From: an uncultured bacterium
GTDB taxonomy: Bacteria > Acidobacteriota > Aminicenantia > Aminicenantales > CALLJL01
Length of the DNA stretch: 64,000 nt
Assembly (NCBI GenBank): GCA_938092135.1
Contig: CALLJL010000008.1
Location: 1 to 64,000 of the forward strand
Reading direction: 5' to 3'
In this document: in pieces, positions 20,650 through 29,952 of the stretch
Layout of the letters: each line of letters opens with the position of its first letter
How positions within the stretch are numbered: the first letter of the stretch is position 1
Position numbers and translations under genes: made by a program
Notes under the pieces: model-generated
Seen by the model: only the letters and a program-made list of their open reading frames with translations
What the model was told of the DNA's origin: nothing
The model's database searches: none

Positions 20650-22409
20650 AAAATCAAAATTCAAAGCAGCTTCCGAAAAGAAACCTGATAGTTACGATAG
20701 GTCTTGTGCTTTGGTTTCTTCTAATATTAGGCCGTCTAGTAGAGCTTCAGGTTTTTAAGCATGCCCAACTTAAAAATGAGGCCATTGACCAGAACCGCTA
20801 TCTTCGAGAAATTTGGCCCACAAGAGGTACAATCAGAGACTGCCAGGGAAAAATTCTCGCTCAAAGTCTTTCTGTCCCTTCCCTTTTTCTGGCCCGCGGA
20901 AAAAACGAAGAAAACTCTTCTCTGCTTGAAAAAATAACTGCTTTAAAATCCCTAATTCCCTTATCCTCCCGCGAATGGCAACGTATTCGAAACCGGATCG
21001 ATAATGGAGATAGGTTCATCTGGATAAAGAGAAAAATAAGCTGGGAAGATTGTGAAAAAGTTAAGCAGGCTAAAATTCCTGGAATTTTTGTCCAAATGGA
21101 AAGCAAGCGCTTTTATCCTCTGGGAGCCCATCTAGCTCATGTTTTAGGGGGAGTGGATATAGATGATCGAGGTTTGAGCGGTGTTGAATATAAATACAAT
21201 AATTTCCTACAGGGAAAGAAGGGGCGGATTCTTATTCTTCGGGATGCCCTTCACCGCAAATACGATCTTGAAGTTATCGAGCCTGCTCAGCCCGGACAAG
21301 ATTTGATTCTCACAATTGACAGCAACATTCAGTACATAGCTGAAAGGGAGCTCGAAAAGGCTATTTTTGAGAATCAGGCTTGCTGGGGAACGGTAATTGT
21401 TTCAAGGCCATCAACTGGTGAAATTCTGGCCATGGCCAGTTACCCTGATTATGACCCAAATAATTTCGCCACGGCTGAGCCATCGGCCCTGATTAATCGG
21501 GCTATCCAAGAAAATTTTGAACCTGGTTCAGCTTTTAAATTAATTTTGGCGGCCGCCGCTCTCGAACTGAAACCTGATATTTTCCATCGAACTTATGATT
21601 GCTCCATAGGCTATTTTTCCATTGGTGGCCTCTCCATAAGGGACCATAGAAGATTCAATCTGCTTTCCTTCCCCGAGGTTTTTATTCATAGCTCCAATGT
21701 TGGGGCGATTCAAGTGGCCCTTGAAATTGGTAGGGATTATCTCTATTCTTGGATAAAAAAATTTGGCTTGGGGGAGAAAACAGGTATTGATCTTCCCGGT
21801 GAAGAAACTGGAATATTACGTCCCCCTAATTCATGGACAGTTCATACCCTACCTTATCTAGCTATTGGCTATGAAATTTCCGTTACCGCCATTCAATTAC
21901 TTCAAGTTATCAATGCCATTGCTAATCAAGGTCTTCTCTTTCCGCCACGAATATTAAAATCCTTAGAAGGACCAGAAGGTATCCAAAAACTGCCAAGTTC
22001 TCCGCCTGTCCGGATTCTATCCAGCTACGTAGCGAGAGAAATTACTGATAATATTCTGGCCAAAGTTGTTGACTTAGGCACGGGCAAAGCAGCTGCTATC
22101 GACGGTTTCCCGCCTGCTGGAAAAACCGGAACCGCCCAGAAATACGATCCCTGGCTTAAAACTTATAGCTCGTCCCGTCATCGTTCAATTTTTATAGGCT
22201 TTGCTCCTTTCGATAAACCCGCCATCTCCATCGTAGTGGTAATAGATGAACCTAAGGCTGGCCGATATTATGGGGGCGAAGTAGCCGCCCCGGTTTTTAG
22301 AGAAATCGGTCGTCGGGTGCTTCTTTATCTCGGCGAAATACCTCGCTTTAAACCCGAAAAAATAACTCTCGCTTCCAGTGAAAATTGGAGGAATCACCAT
22401 CAGCCATGA
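20646..22409 (+). CDS. ftsI: Division-specific penicillin-binding protein (FtsI/PBP3 type)
   Basis: Septal peptidoglycan transpeptidase. One N-terminal membrane segment (VTIGLVLWFLLILGRLVELQ), then a dimerisation domain with TRGTIRDCQGKILA and the transpeptidase domain: SAFK with the active Ser, SSN, and KTGT. The 587 residues are normal for class B enzymes, and no C-terminal PASTA repeats are seen. The stop codon overlaps the murE start (ATGA). Confidence 0.95.
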   Translation: MKNQNSKQLPKRNLIVTIGLVLWFLLILGRLVELQVFKHAQLKNEAIDQNRYLREIWPTRGTIRDCQGKILAQSLSVPSLFLARGKNEENSSLLEKITALKSLIPLSSREWQRIRNRIDNGDRFIWIKRKISWEDCEKVKQAKIPGIFVQMESKRFYPLGAHLAHVLGGVDIDDRGLSGVEYKYNNFLQGKKGRILILRDALHRKYDLEVIEPAQPGQDLILTIDSNIQYIAERELEKAIFENQACWGTVIVSRPSTGEILAMASYPDYDPNNFATAEPSALINRAIQENFEPGSAFKLILAAAALELKPDIFHRTYDCSIGYFSIGGLSIRDHRRFNLLSFPEVFIHSSNVGAIQVALEIGRDYLYSWIKKFGLGEKTGIDLPGEETGILRPPNSWTVHTLPYLAIGYEISVTAIQLLQVINAIANQGLLFPPRILKSLEGPEGIQKLPSSPPVRILSSYVAREITDNILAKVVDLGTGKAAAIDGFPPAGKTGTAQKYDPWLKTYSSSRHRSIFIGFAPFDKPAISIVVVIDEPKAGRYYGGEVAAPVFREIGRRVLLYLGEIPRFKPEKITLASSENWRNHHQP

Positions 22410-23875
22410 AACTTGACCAGCTTTTAAAATCTATTCGTCCCCTTGGTCTCGTCGGATCTGAAGAAATTGAGATTACTGGCCTTGCCTGCCATTCCCAGCA
22501 AGTTGAGCCTGGCTTTCTCTTCGCTGCCTTTAAAGGGCAGAAACATAATGGCCTCGATTTTATTGAAGAGGCCGTAAGGCGCGGAGCCGCAGCCATTCTC
22601 AGCGAAGCTCCAGCCCCGCCTAATTGGCCTGTTACCTGGATTCAGGTTAGTAATGCTCGCCAAGCCTTAGCTCTTCTGGCCGCTGAGTTTTACGGCCATC
22701 CCTCGGCTTCCATGAGGGTTATTGGGATAACTGGAACTAAAGGAAAAACAACTATTACCTATCTTATTGAATCCATTCTGACCAAGGCCGGGGCTAAGCC
22801 AGCGGTTATCGGAACAATTAATTATCGAGGCCCAGGACTATTCAAGGAAGCCAACCGAACCACCCCCGAAGCTCCTGAATTGCAGCGGATGCTCCGAATT
22901 TTTCTTGACCATGGAGCTACCCATGCTATTTTAGAAGTTTCATCTCATTCGCTCAGTCTCCATCGAGTTCTCGGGATTAATTTTGATTTGGCTATTTTTA
23001 CAAACCTTAGTCCCGAGCATCTTGATTTTCATCCTACAATGGAAGATTACTTTGAAGCCAAAAAGCGACTTTTCTTTCTCAATAAAAAAAAGAGAACGGC
23101 TATCGTCAATCAAGATGACCCCTGGGGCAAAAAATTAATTGGCGAATTGCCTATGACGACCATCACCTTCGGTCTCGAAGCAGCCGCTTTGATTCAGGCT
23201 GCCCAAATCGAACTCAGCGAAAAAAAGACAACTTTCCTAATAAGCTATCCTGGGGGAGAAGTTGAAATAGAAACAGCCCTTTTAGGCTTGCATAATGTTT
23301 ACAATATTTTAGCCTCCTTCGCAGCTGGTCTAGCTTTAAACGTTGACCTTTCAGCCATCTGCGAAGGAATTAAAGCCGTTAAGAACATTCCTGGCCGTCT
23401 TGAAAAAATAGAAAGTCACCTAGATTTTACAATTTTCGTCGATTATGCCCACACCGAGTTAGCTCTAAGGAGTGTTCTCCAGACATTGCGAGGGTTTAAT
23501 CCCAGACGTTTAATAGTTGTCTTTGGTTGCGGTGGCGATCGAGATCCTAGCAAGAGAGAAAAAATGGGTCAGGTAGCCGGCGAATTAGCCGACTTAATTT
23601 TTGTTACCTCCGATAATCCCCGAAGTGAAGATCCTCTCTCCATTATGGCTCAGATTGAGAAGGGCATTTTAAAAAATGGAATAAAAAAGTATTTTCTTGA
23701 GCCGGATCGTCGCCTAGCCATCAGGAAAGCTCTCCAAGTTGCTCGCAAAGGTGATATTGTTCTTGTTGCGGGCAAAGGCCACGAAAATTATCAGGAAATC
23801 GCCGGGAAAACAATTCCCTTTAACGATAGCCTGGTAATTCGTGAGCTCATTTCCGAGTTAAAAGAGAAAAGGTAA
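22406..23875 (+). CDS. murE: UDP-MurNAc-tripeptide synthetase, meso-diaminopimelate adding
   Basis: Adds the third amino acid to the UDP-MurNAc dipeptide. It has the Mur-ligase P-loop GITGTKGKTTITYL, NLSPEHLDFH, the glycine-rich VVFGCGGDRDPSKR, and DNPRSEDP. The DNPR motif is the known signature for meso-diaminopimelate rather than lysine, so the wall is probably DAP-type. The start at 22406 was chosen for its ATGA overlap with ftsI and the family start MKLDQLL; an upstream ATG adds seven residues. Confidence 0.96.
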   Translation: MKLDQLLKSIRPLGLVGSEEIEITGLACHSQQVEPGFLFAAFKGQKHNGLDFIEEAVRRGAAAILSEAPAPPNWPVTWIQVSNARQALALLAAEFYGHPSASMRVIGITGTKGKTTITYLIESILTKAGAKPAVIGTINYRGPGLFKEANRTTPEAPELQRMLRIFLDHGATHAILEVSSHSLSLHRVLGINFDLAIFTNLSPEHLDFHPTMEDYFEAKKRLFFLNKKKRTAIVNQDDPWGKKLIGELPMTTITFGLEAAALIQAAQIELSEKKTTFLISYPGGEVEIETALLGLHNVYNILASFAAGLALNVDLSAICEGIKAVKNIPGRLEKIESHLDFTIFVDYAHTELALRSVLQTLRGFNPRRLIVVFGCGGDRDPSKREKMGQVAGELADLIFVTSDNPRSEDPLSIMAQIEKGILKNGIKKYFLEPDRRLAIRKALQVARKGDIVLVAGKGHENYQEIAGKTIPFNDSLVIRELISELKEKR

Positions 23876-23879
23876 AAAA

Positions 23880-25265
23880 ATGGAATTAAGCCTTGGTCAG
23901 CTCAGCCTCTGGACTGGGGGAGAAATTCTCCGTGGTTCCCCTGAAACCAAGTTCAATCATTTTAATTTTGATTCCCGGATGACCAAAGCGGGAGAACTCT
24001 TCTTTGCTCTCCAGGGCAAACGCGATGGCCACAATTTTGTTCTTGATGCTTGGAAAAAGGGAGCAGCTGGAGCTGTAGTCAGTTATCCCGTTGATGGTTT
24101 GCCTGAAAATTTTGCTTTACTCAGGGTTGAAGATACTCTAAAGGCTCTGCAAACAATTGCCAGTTATGTTCTTCTCTCCACGAAAGCCAAAGTAATAGCT
24201 ATTACCGGCAGTGTAGGCAAAACTACAACTAAAGAGCTAATAGCAGGTATGCTGGCCACTAATTATCGGGTTCTTAAATCAGAAAAAAATTACAATAACG
24301 AAATTGGCTTACCCATGACCCTTCTTCGCCTTACGCCCCAGGATGAGATTGTTGTCCTCGAAATGGCCATGAGGGGACCAGGTCAAATTAGAAGACTTAC
24401 CGAGATTGCTCCTCCTGACATAGCAGTATTGACGGGAATTCATCCTGTCCATCTTGAGTTTTTCCCTTCGATGGAAGCTTTAGCTGAAGCCAAAAAGGAA
24501 ATACTCATGGGGACGAAGGCTGATGGAATCGCTGTTCTTAATGGCGATGATCCCTGGGTAATGAAAATAGCTGTAGACTGGCCCGGCCAAAAAATTCACT
24601 TTGGCTTTTCCGAGCACTGCCGGATTAGATCGAGGCCTCCTCAGCGTCTCGGCTTCGAAGGTCTTCAGGTGCATATCGAATTGGACAGGCAGAGCCTGGT
24701 CATCAAATTTCCCTTTCTCTATGAAGGCTCTGTTTATAATCTATTAGCTGCCTGCGCTGTGGCTTTATTATTTTCCATTCCCATTGATTCCATAGCTAAG
24801 GTGGCCCAATCAATAAAGCCAGAGATTGGGCGAGGAGAATTAATCAATCTTAAACCCGAAATCAAGTTGGTGGACGATACCTATAATTCTAATCCCCATG
24901 CTCTCGAAGAAGCCCTTAGATCTTTGGCCAAATTGCCTGCGTCCCGTCGGCTAGCCATTCTTGGTGATATGCTCGAACTTGGCCCTCAAGCACCTTCTTT
25001 CCATCGTGAAGTCGGAAAAAAGTTTGTCGAATATGGTTGGGATTTCTTATTTACCGTCGGCGAAATAAGTCAAGAAATAGCCAAGGGAGCTAAGGAGGCC
25101 GGTCTTAATGAAAATCGGATCTCCAGTTTTAAAAATTGTTTGGAAGCGGCAGAAGCTGTCGAATCAGTTCTTCAGCCTGGAGACCTTGTTTTGGTTAAAG
25201 GCTCCAGAGCTATGAAACTTGAAACCATAGTTGATTTTCTCAAAGCCCGAAGAGGAGAAGGTTAA
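23880..25265 (+). CDS. murF: UDP-MurNAc-tripeptide--D-Ala-D-Ala ligase
   Basis: Last cytoplasmic Mur ligase; adds D-Ala-D-Ala. Features: ATP loop ITGSVGKTTTKELIAGML, YNNEIGLPMTLL, NSNPHALEEALRSL and AILGDMLELG. The 461 residues match the family. It begins four bases after murE and is followed immediately by mraY. No ddl gene, which would supply D-Ala-D-Ala, is found in this window. Confidence 0.96.
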   Translation: MELSLGQLSLWTGGEILRGSPETKFNHFNFDSRMTKAGELFFALQGKRDGHNFVLDAWKKGAAGAVVSYPVDGLPENFALLRVEDTLKALQTIASYVLLSTKAKVIAITGSVGKTTTKELIAGMLATNYRVLKSEKNYNNEIGLPMTLLRLTPQDEIVVLEMAMRGPGQIRRLTEIAPPDIAVLTGIHPVHLEFFPSMEALAEAKKEILMGTKADGIAVLNGDDPWVMKIAVDWPGQKIHFGFSEHCRIRSRPPQRLGFEGLQVHIELDRQSLVIKFPFLYEGSVYNLLAACAVALLFSIPIDSIAKVAQSIKPEIGRGELINLKPEIKLVDDTYNSNPHALEEALRSLAKLPASRRLAILGDMLELGPQAPSFHREVGKKFVEYGWDFLFTVGEISQEIAKGAKEAGLNENRISSFKNCLEAAEAVESVLQPGDLVLVKGSRAMKLETIVDFLKARRGEG

Positions 25266-25266
25266 A

Positions 25267-26355
25267 GTGTTAACCTGGATTTTGGTTCCTCTAAGACAAT
25301 TTCACATTTTTTTCAATGTCTTTCGCTATATAACCGTCAGGACAGCATTGGCTGGAATAACCGCTCTTTTTATTTGCTTTGTTTTTGGGCCGCTGCTGAT
25401 ACGCTGGCTAAAAAAGCTCCAAATAGGTCAGGAAATAAGACCTGAAGGGCCACCAACCCATTTCAGCAAGCGGGGCACGCCCTCTATGGGCGGAATCCTC
25501 ATCATTGGGGCAACAATTCTACCTACCCTGCTCTGGGGCGATCTAAAAAATATATATGTCTGGCTCGCCATGGCCACAATGTTTCTCTTCGGATTGATAG
25601 GTTTTTTGGATGACTTTATTAAAATTCAGAAGCGTCGCTCTCTGGGGCTTAAGGGCAGAACAAAGCTTATCTTTCAATTCATTCTGGCTTTGTTCTTCGG
25701 ATTTTGTCTTCTTTATCTTGGTTTTAAGGACTACTTCAGCTTAAAACTCAATTTTCCCTTTTTTAAAGCTTTTACTCCCTATTTAGGTTGGTTTTATCTC
25801 CCCTGGATTATGTTTATTCTGGTTGGCTCATCCAATTCGGTTAATCTAGCTGATGGACTTGATGGTTTGGCTATCGGACTTATGGCTATCAGTGCCAGCG
25901 CCTTAACTGCTCTAACCTATATCAGCGGCCATGCCCGATTTTCTGAGTACTTAAATGTTACCTGGGTGCCAAGGGCGGCGGAATTGACTGTTTTTGCGGG
26001 AGCTTTAGCCGGAGCTTGTCTTGGCTTTCTCTGGTTTAACTGCCATCCCGCTCAAATTTTTATGGGCGACACAGGGGCTCTTTCTCTTGGGGCAAGCCAA
26101 GCCATTATCGCCTTGCTCATTAAACAGGAATTTCTTTTATTTACAGTCGCAGGCGTTTTTATTTTGGAAGCTCTTTCAGTCATCATTCAGGTGGGCTATT
26201 TTCGTTTTACCGGGGGCAAAAGGGTTTTTAAGATGGCTCCTCTCCATCACCATTTTGAACTGTTAGGATGGCCTGAGGAGAAGGTGGTTGTTCGATTTTG
26301 GATTCTTGGCATTATCTTCGCCCTTTTTAGCTTAACAACTCTGAAATTGAGATAA
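25267..26355 (+). CDS. mraY: Phospho-N-acetylmuramoyl-pentapeptide transferase
   Basis: Multi-pass membrane enzyme making lipid I. Motifs: FSKRGTPSMGGI, GLIGFLDDFIKI, NLADGLDGLAIG, FMGDTGALSLG and HHHFELLGWPE, which hold the catalytic aspartates and the His cluster. The GTG at 25267 is the preferred start: it gives MLTWILVPL..., lies just after murF ends, and has GAGGAGAAGG upstream. The only upstream ATG lies inside murF. Confidence 0.95.
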   Translation: MLTWILVPLRQFHIFFNVFRYITVRTALAGITALFICFVFGPLLIRWLKKLQIGQEIRPEGPPTHFSKRGTPSMGGILIIGATILPTLLWGDLKNIYVWLAMATMFLFGLIGFLDDFIKIQKRRSLGLKGRTKLIFQFILALFFGFCLLYLGFKDYFSLKLNFPFFKAFTPYLGWFYLPWIMFILVGSSNSVNLADGLDGLAIGLMAISASALTALTYISGHARFSEYLNVTWVPRAAELTVFAGALAGACLGFLWFNCHPAQIFMGDTGALSLGASQAIIALLIKQEFLLFTVAGVFILEALSVIIQVGYFRFTGGKRVFKMAPLHHHFELLGWPEEKVVVRFWILGIIFALFSLTTLKLR

Positions 26356-26357
26356 AA

Positions 26358-27734
26358 ATGATGGATTTAAAGGACAAAAAAGTTCTTGTAGTTGGCCTGG
26401 GAAAAACAGGTGAAGCCCTGGTTGATTTTCTACTCCATATGGGAGCAGAGGTTTGGGTGAGTGAAAAAAAGCCCGTCTCAGAATTAAAAGTTGATTTAAA
26501 AGAGCTCGAGAAAAGGGGGGTTCGGGTAGAAACAGGTGGGCATCGCCTCCAAACTTTCCTGGAGGCTGATCTTATCATTCCGAGCCCAGGAGTGCCACCC
26601 CTTCCTGAAATCAAATCGGCCCAGGAAAAGGGAGTCAAGATTCTGGCTGAAATTGAACTGGCCCGAGCTTTTATTCCTGGAAAAATAATCGGTATTACAG
26701 GAACCAATGGCAAATCGACGACAACTTCACTAATTCATAAAATTTTAAGGGCCGGTCATCGACGTTCCCATCTTGCCGGTAATATAGGTATACCTCTCAT
26801 CCGCTATGCCCTATCTAAAAGAAAGGCCGATATTTACGTAACTGAAATCTCAAGCTTTCAGCTTGAATACTGTCAGAATTTTAGATGTGAGACTGCTGTT
26901 TTTCTCAATTTTTCGGCCAATCACCTTGACTGGCACGTTTCTCTTGAGGCTTACTGGGCAGCAAAGGAGAAGCTCTTTCTTAATCTGACGGAGAATGATG
27001 TAGCCATCTTGAATCGCGATGATCCACGAATTTGGGACTTAAGGAAAAAGATCAAGGCGCCTGTTTATTTTTTTAGCCGGAAAGCCAAAGTAAAACCTGG
27101 TCTTTATGTTGAAGGCGAATGGATTCACATAAATATAAAAGAAGAAAGGAAACTCCTAATGCCTTTGAGGGCCATCAAGCTGCCTGGAGCTCACAATCTC
27201 GAAAACATCATGGCTAGCCTGCTTGTGGGCTATCTTTTCCAAATACCCGAATCGACCATGAAAAAGACCGTCAGTCAATTTAGCGGACTTGAGCACCGCC
27301 TTGAAAAAGTAGCCACTTGGCGAGGTTTAACCTTCTTCAATGATTCTAAGGCCACAACTGTTGAGGCCACCATCAAAGCCTTGACTTCATTGAAGCCTGG
27401 CATTGTTCTCATCATGGGCGGAAGAGATAAAGGGGCTGATTTCAGCCTTCTTAGACCCCATCTCAAAAATAGAGTGCACCATCTTGTTCTTATTGGCGAG
27501 GCTAAAGAAAAAATCAAAAAGGTTTTACAGGACATAGTCCCCATAAAAGAAGCGGCTAACATGGGAGAAGCTGTTAGACTGGCGGCTCTTTTAGCTCGAC
27601 GCGGGGAAACCATCCTCCTTTCTCCAGCTTGTACCAGTTTTGACATGTTTCACAATTTCGAGCATAGAGGCAGGGTTTTCAAGCAAGAAGTCCGGCGGTT
27701 GATCCGCCATTGGTCGGGAGGCAGCTCGAAATGA
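26358..27734 (+). CDS. murD: UDP-MurNAc-L-alanine--D-glutamate ligase
   Basis: Adds D-glutamate to UDP-MurNAc-L-Ala. It has an N-terminal Rossmann-like UDP-binding motif (VLVVGLGKTGEAL), the ATP loop GITGTNGKSTTTSL, ISSFQLEYC, NDSKATTVEAT, LIMGGRDKGADF and the late SPACTSFDMF. The 458 residues are normal. It overlaps ftsW by four bases. Confidence 0.96.
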   Translation: MMDLKDKKVLVVGLGKTGEALVDFLLHMGAEVWVSEKKPVSELKVDLKELEKRGVRVETGGHRLQTFLEADLIIPSPGVPPLPEIKSAQEKGVKILAEIELARAFIPGKIIGITGTNGKSTTTSLIHKILRAGHRRSHLAGNIGIPLIRYALSKRKADIYVTEISSFQLEYCQNFRCETAVFLNFSANHLDWHVSLEAYWAAKEKLFLNLTENDVAILNRDDPRIWDLRKKIKAPVYFFSRKAKVKPGLYVEGEWIHINIKEERKLLMPLRAIKLPGAHNLENIMASLLVGYLFQIPESTMKKTVSQFSGLEHRLEKVATWRGLTFFNDSKATTVEATIKALTSLKPGIVLIMGGRDKGADFSLLRPHLKNRVHHLVLIGEAKEKIKKVLQDIVPIKEAANMGEAVRLAALLARRGETILLSPACTSFDMFHNFEHRGRVFKQEVRRLIRHWSGGSSK

Positions 27735-28861
27735 AATCAAGGGAAATTTTTCGTCGTGGCTCCTTCGATCGTCCCCTTTTTATCATTACTCTTCTACTCA
27801 TCATTATTGGCCTAATTATGATTTTCAGTTCATCAGCGCTCGTGGCGGCCGAAAAATATCATCAGCCCTTTCACTTTCTCATCGAACAATTAAAAGGAGC
27901 CATCCTTGGTTTCATTCTCATGGCTATTTTTGTTTTTATCCGCCGGGACCTTTTCCGCTGGCCGGCTTTCATCTTTGGTCTACTCATTCTTTGTCTTCTG
28001 CTTTTATCCTTATGTTTTCTCATGCCTCCTCTCTCTGGAGCTAACCGCTGGGTGATGGCTTTTGGGATAACCTTCCAGCCTTCAGAGCTAACAAAAATAA
28101 GTTTAATTCTTTTTATCGCCTTCTATCTCGAAAAGAAAAAGGACAGGTTGGACGAATTAAAGACGATCCTGCCTCTTCTGGCGGTAATTGGCCTTTTTGT
28201 CTTGCTTATTTTAAGAGAGCCTGACTTGGGGACAGCTGTCCTTATCCTTTTCATCAGTTTCCTTCTTCTTTTTATTGGCGGGATAAGATTCCGTCATTTA
28301 GCCGGGGCCGGAGCTTTGGCTTTAACCCTATTTCTGCTCTATTTCTTGCAACTTCCAAGGGAAGATTATCGCTGGCAGAGATGGGAAGCCTTTATTTCGC
28401 CTGATCTCCATCGCGATCGCGCTGCCTTTCAGATTCTGCAGTCCAAACTGGCGGTAGGTACGGGTGGCCTCATAGGTGTAGGCCTTGGGGAAAGCACCAG
28501 AAAACTCTATTTTCTTCCCTGTGCCCATACAGATTTCATCTATGCCATTATCGGCGAAGAATTTGGTCTTATCGGTTCTCTCTTAGTCTTGGCCCTTTAT
28601 TTGCTTTTCTTCTGGCGTGGCTGGCATATTGCTCGAAATGCCACTAATTATACCCATCGACTGGTCGCCTATGGCCTGACTCTTATGATCTGCTGCCAGG
28701 CTCTTCTCAACATCTCTATTGTTCTGGCTATCCTGCCAACTAAGGGGGCTCCTTTACCTTTAATTAGCTACGGAAGGTCAGCTCTTCTTTGTCAGCTGGT
28801 CGCTGTTGGCTTATTATTAAATATTTCCCAGAGAAAAGTAAGTTCCTTGATCATAAAATGA
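27731..28861 (+). CDS. ftsW: SEDS-family septal glycosyltransferase FtsW
   Basis: Polymerises lipid II at the septum together with FtsI. About ten membrane segments; GANRWV, FQPSELTKI and AHTDFIYAIIGEEFG contain family residues, including the proposed catalytic Asp after His-Thr. Two usually conserved sites differ: LPEAHTD is LPCAHTD, and the C-terminal SYGGSS is SYGRSA. The start at 27731 forms an ATGA overlap with murD; the upstream ATG adds seven residues. Position between murD and murG supports FtsW over RodA. Confidence 0.92.
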   Translation: MKSREIFRRGSFDRPLFIITLLLIIIGLIMIFSSSALVAAEKYHQPFHFLIEQLKGAILGFILMAIFVFIRRDLFRWPAFIFGLLILCLLLLSLCFLMPPLSGANRWVMAFGITFQPSELTKISLILFIAFYLEKKKDRLDELKTILPLLAVIGLFVLLILREPDLGTAVLILFISFLLLFIGGIRFRHLAGAGALALTLFLLYFLQLPREDYRWQRWEAFISPDLHRDRAAFQILQSKLAVGTGGLIGVGLGESTRKLYFLPCAHTDFIYAIIGEEFGLIGSLLVLALYLLFFWRGWHIARNATNYTHRLVAYGLTLMICCQALLNISIVLAILPTKGAPLPLISYGRSALLCQLVAVGLLLNISQRKVSSLIIK

Positions 28862-29940
28862 AAGAAAAGAAGACGATTTTTATTTGCGGCGGCGGAACAG
28901 GAGGACATCTTTATCCAGCCTTAGCCATTGCTCAAAAATTAAGGCAAAAGGAGCCAGAACTTGAAATTATTTTTATCGGCAGCCAGCGACCAGTAGAAAA
29001 AGAAATAATTACCAAGTATGGGGAAAAATTTATTGGTTTAAAATTAGGTGGTTTAAAGGGAAAAGGTTTAAAATCAACTAGTAGTATCTTTTTAATTCCT
29101 GCAGCAATAATAAAAGCAATTTATCTAATCTTAAAGTATCGGCCACAGCTGGTCATTGGTTTTGGCGGGTATAGCTCCGGGCCAATGATCCTGGCTTCTT
29201 GGCTTTTAAAAAAACCAAGATTTATTCTCGAGCAAAATGTCCGGCCCGGCTTTACCAATCGTCTCCTTCGCCCTTTTGTGCCCCTAGTCATAACAGCTTT
29301 TGAAGCCACCCTCGTCTACTTCAAGCCAAAAGGAATTTTCCTGGGCAATCCGGTAAGGCCCGACTTCCATTCGATTGAAGCCAAAAAACAACGTTCTCCT
29401 TTCACCTTGCTCATTTTTGGGGGAAGTCAGGGATCGCACTTTCTTAACCAACTCATGACGCATACCCTGCCGCTGCTTAAACCAATTAAAGATAAAATTC
29501 ATATCATCCATCAAACCGGAGCGAGGGATCATGCCTGGGTAAGAAAAGCTTATCTTGATCATTCTTTTATTTCGGCCGAGGTTGAGTCCTTTTTCTTTGA
29601 AATGCCTGAAAAATATCGTCAGGCCGACCTCATTATCTGTCGGGCTGGCGCAACTTCCATTGCCGAAATAATTGCCTCTCGCCGAGCTTCAATCCTCATT
29701 CCCTTTTCCCAGGCGGCCGAAAATCATCAATACTGGAATGCCTATGAACTTTTTTCTTGCGGCGCTGCTGATATGATGCTTGAAAATGAAGCGACGCCCG
29801 AAAGGTTGAGCCAGAAAATTTTTGATTATTTTAACCATCCTGAAAAACTTAAGGCTTTGGAAACCAAATTGGCTGAGCTAAAAACCTCAGAACCTGAAGA
29901 AAAAATTGCTTCCCTCTGCCTCGAAATGATGGGAGGTTAA
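28858..29940 (+). CDS. murG: Lipid II synthase (N-acetylglucosaminyltransferase MurG)
   Basis: Peripheral membrane GT28 enzyme adding GlcNAc to lipid I. It has GGGTGGHLYPALAIA near the start, GFGGYSSGP, EQNVRPGFTNRLL, LIFGGSQGSHFLN and the donor-site CRAGATSIAEIIA. The 360 residues match the family. The start at 28858 overlaps the ftsW stop (ATGA); the longer reading begins deep inside ftsW. Confidence 0.96.
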   Translation: MKEKKTIFICGGGTGGHLYPALAIAQKLRQKEPELEIIFIGSQRPVEKEIITKYGEKFIGLKLGGLKGKGLKSTSSIFLIPAAIIKAIYLILKYRPQLVIGFGGYSSGPMILASWLLKKPRFILEQNVRPGFTNRLLRPFVPLVITAFEATLVYFKPKGIFLGNPVRPDFHSIEAKKQRSPFTLLIFGGSQGSHFLNQLMTHTLPLLKPIKDKIHIIHQTGARDHAWVRKAYLDHSFISAEVESFFFEMPEKYRQADLIICRAGATSIAEIIASRRASILIPFSQAAENHQYWNAYELFSCGAADMMLENEATPERLSQKIFDYFNHPEKLKALETKLAELKTSEPEEKIASLCLEMMGG

Positions 29941-29952
29941 GGAGAGCTCCCC

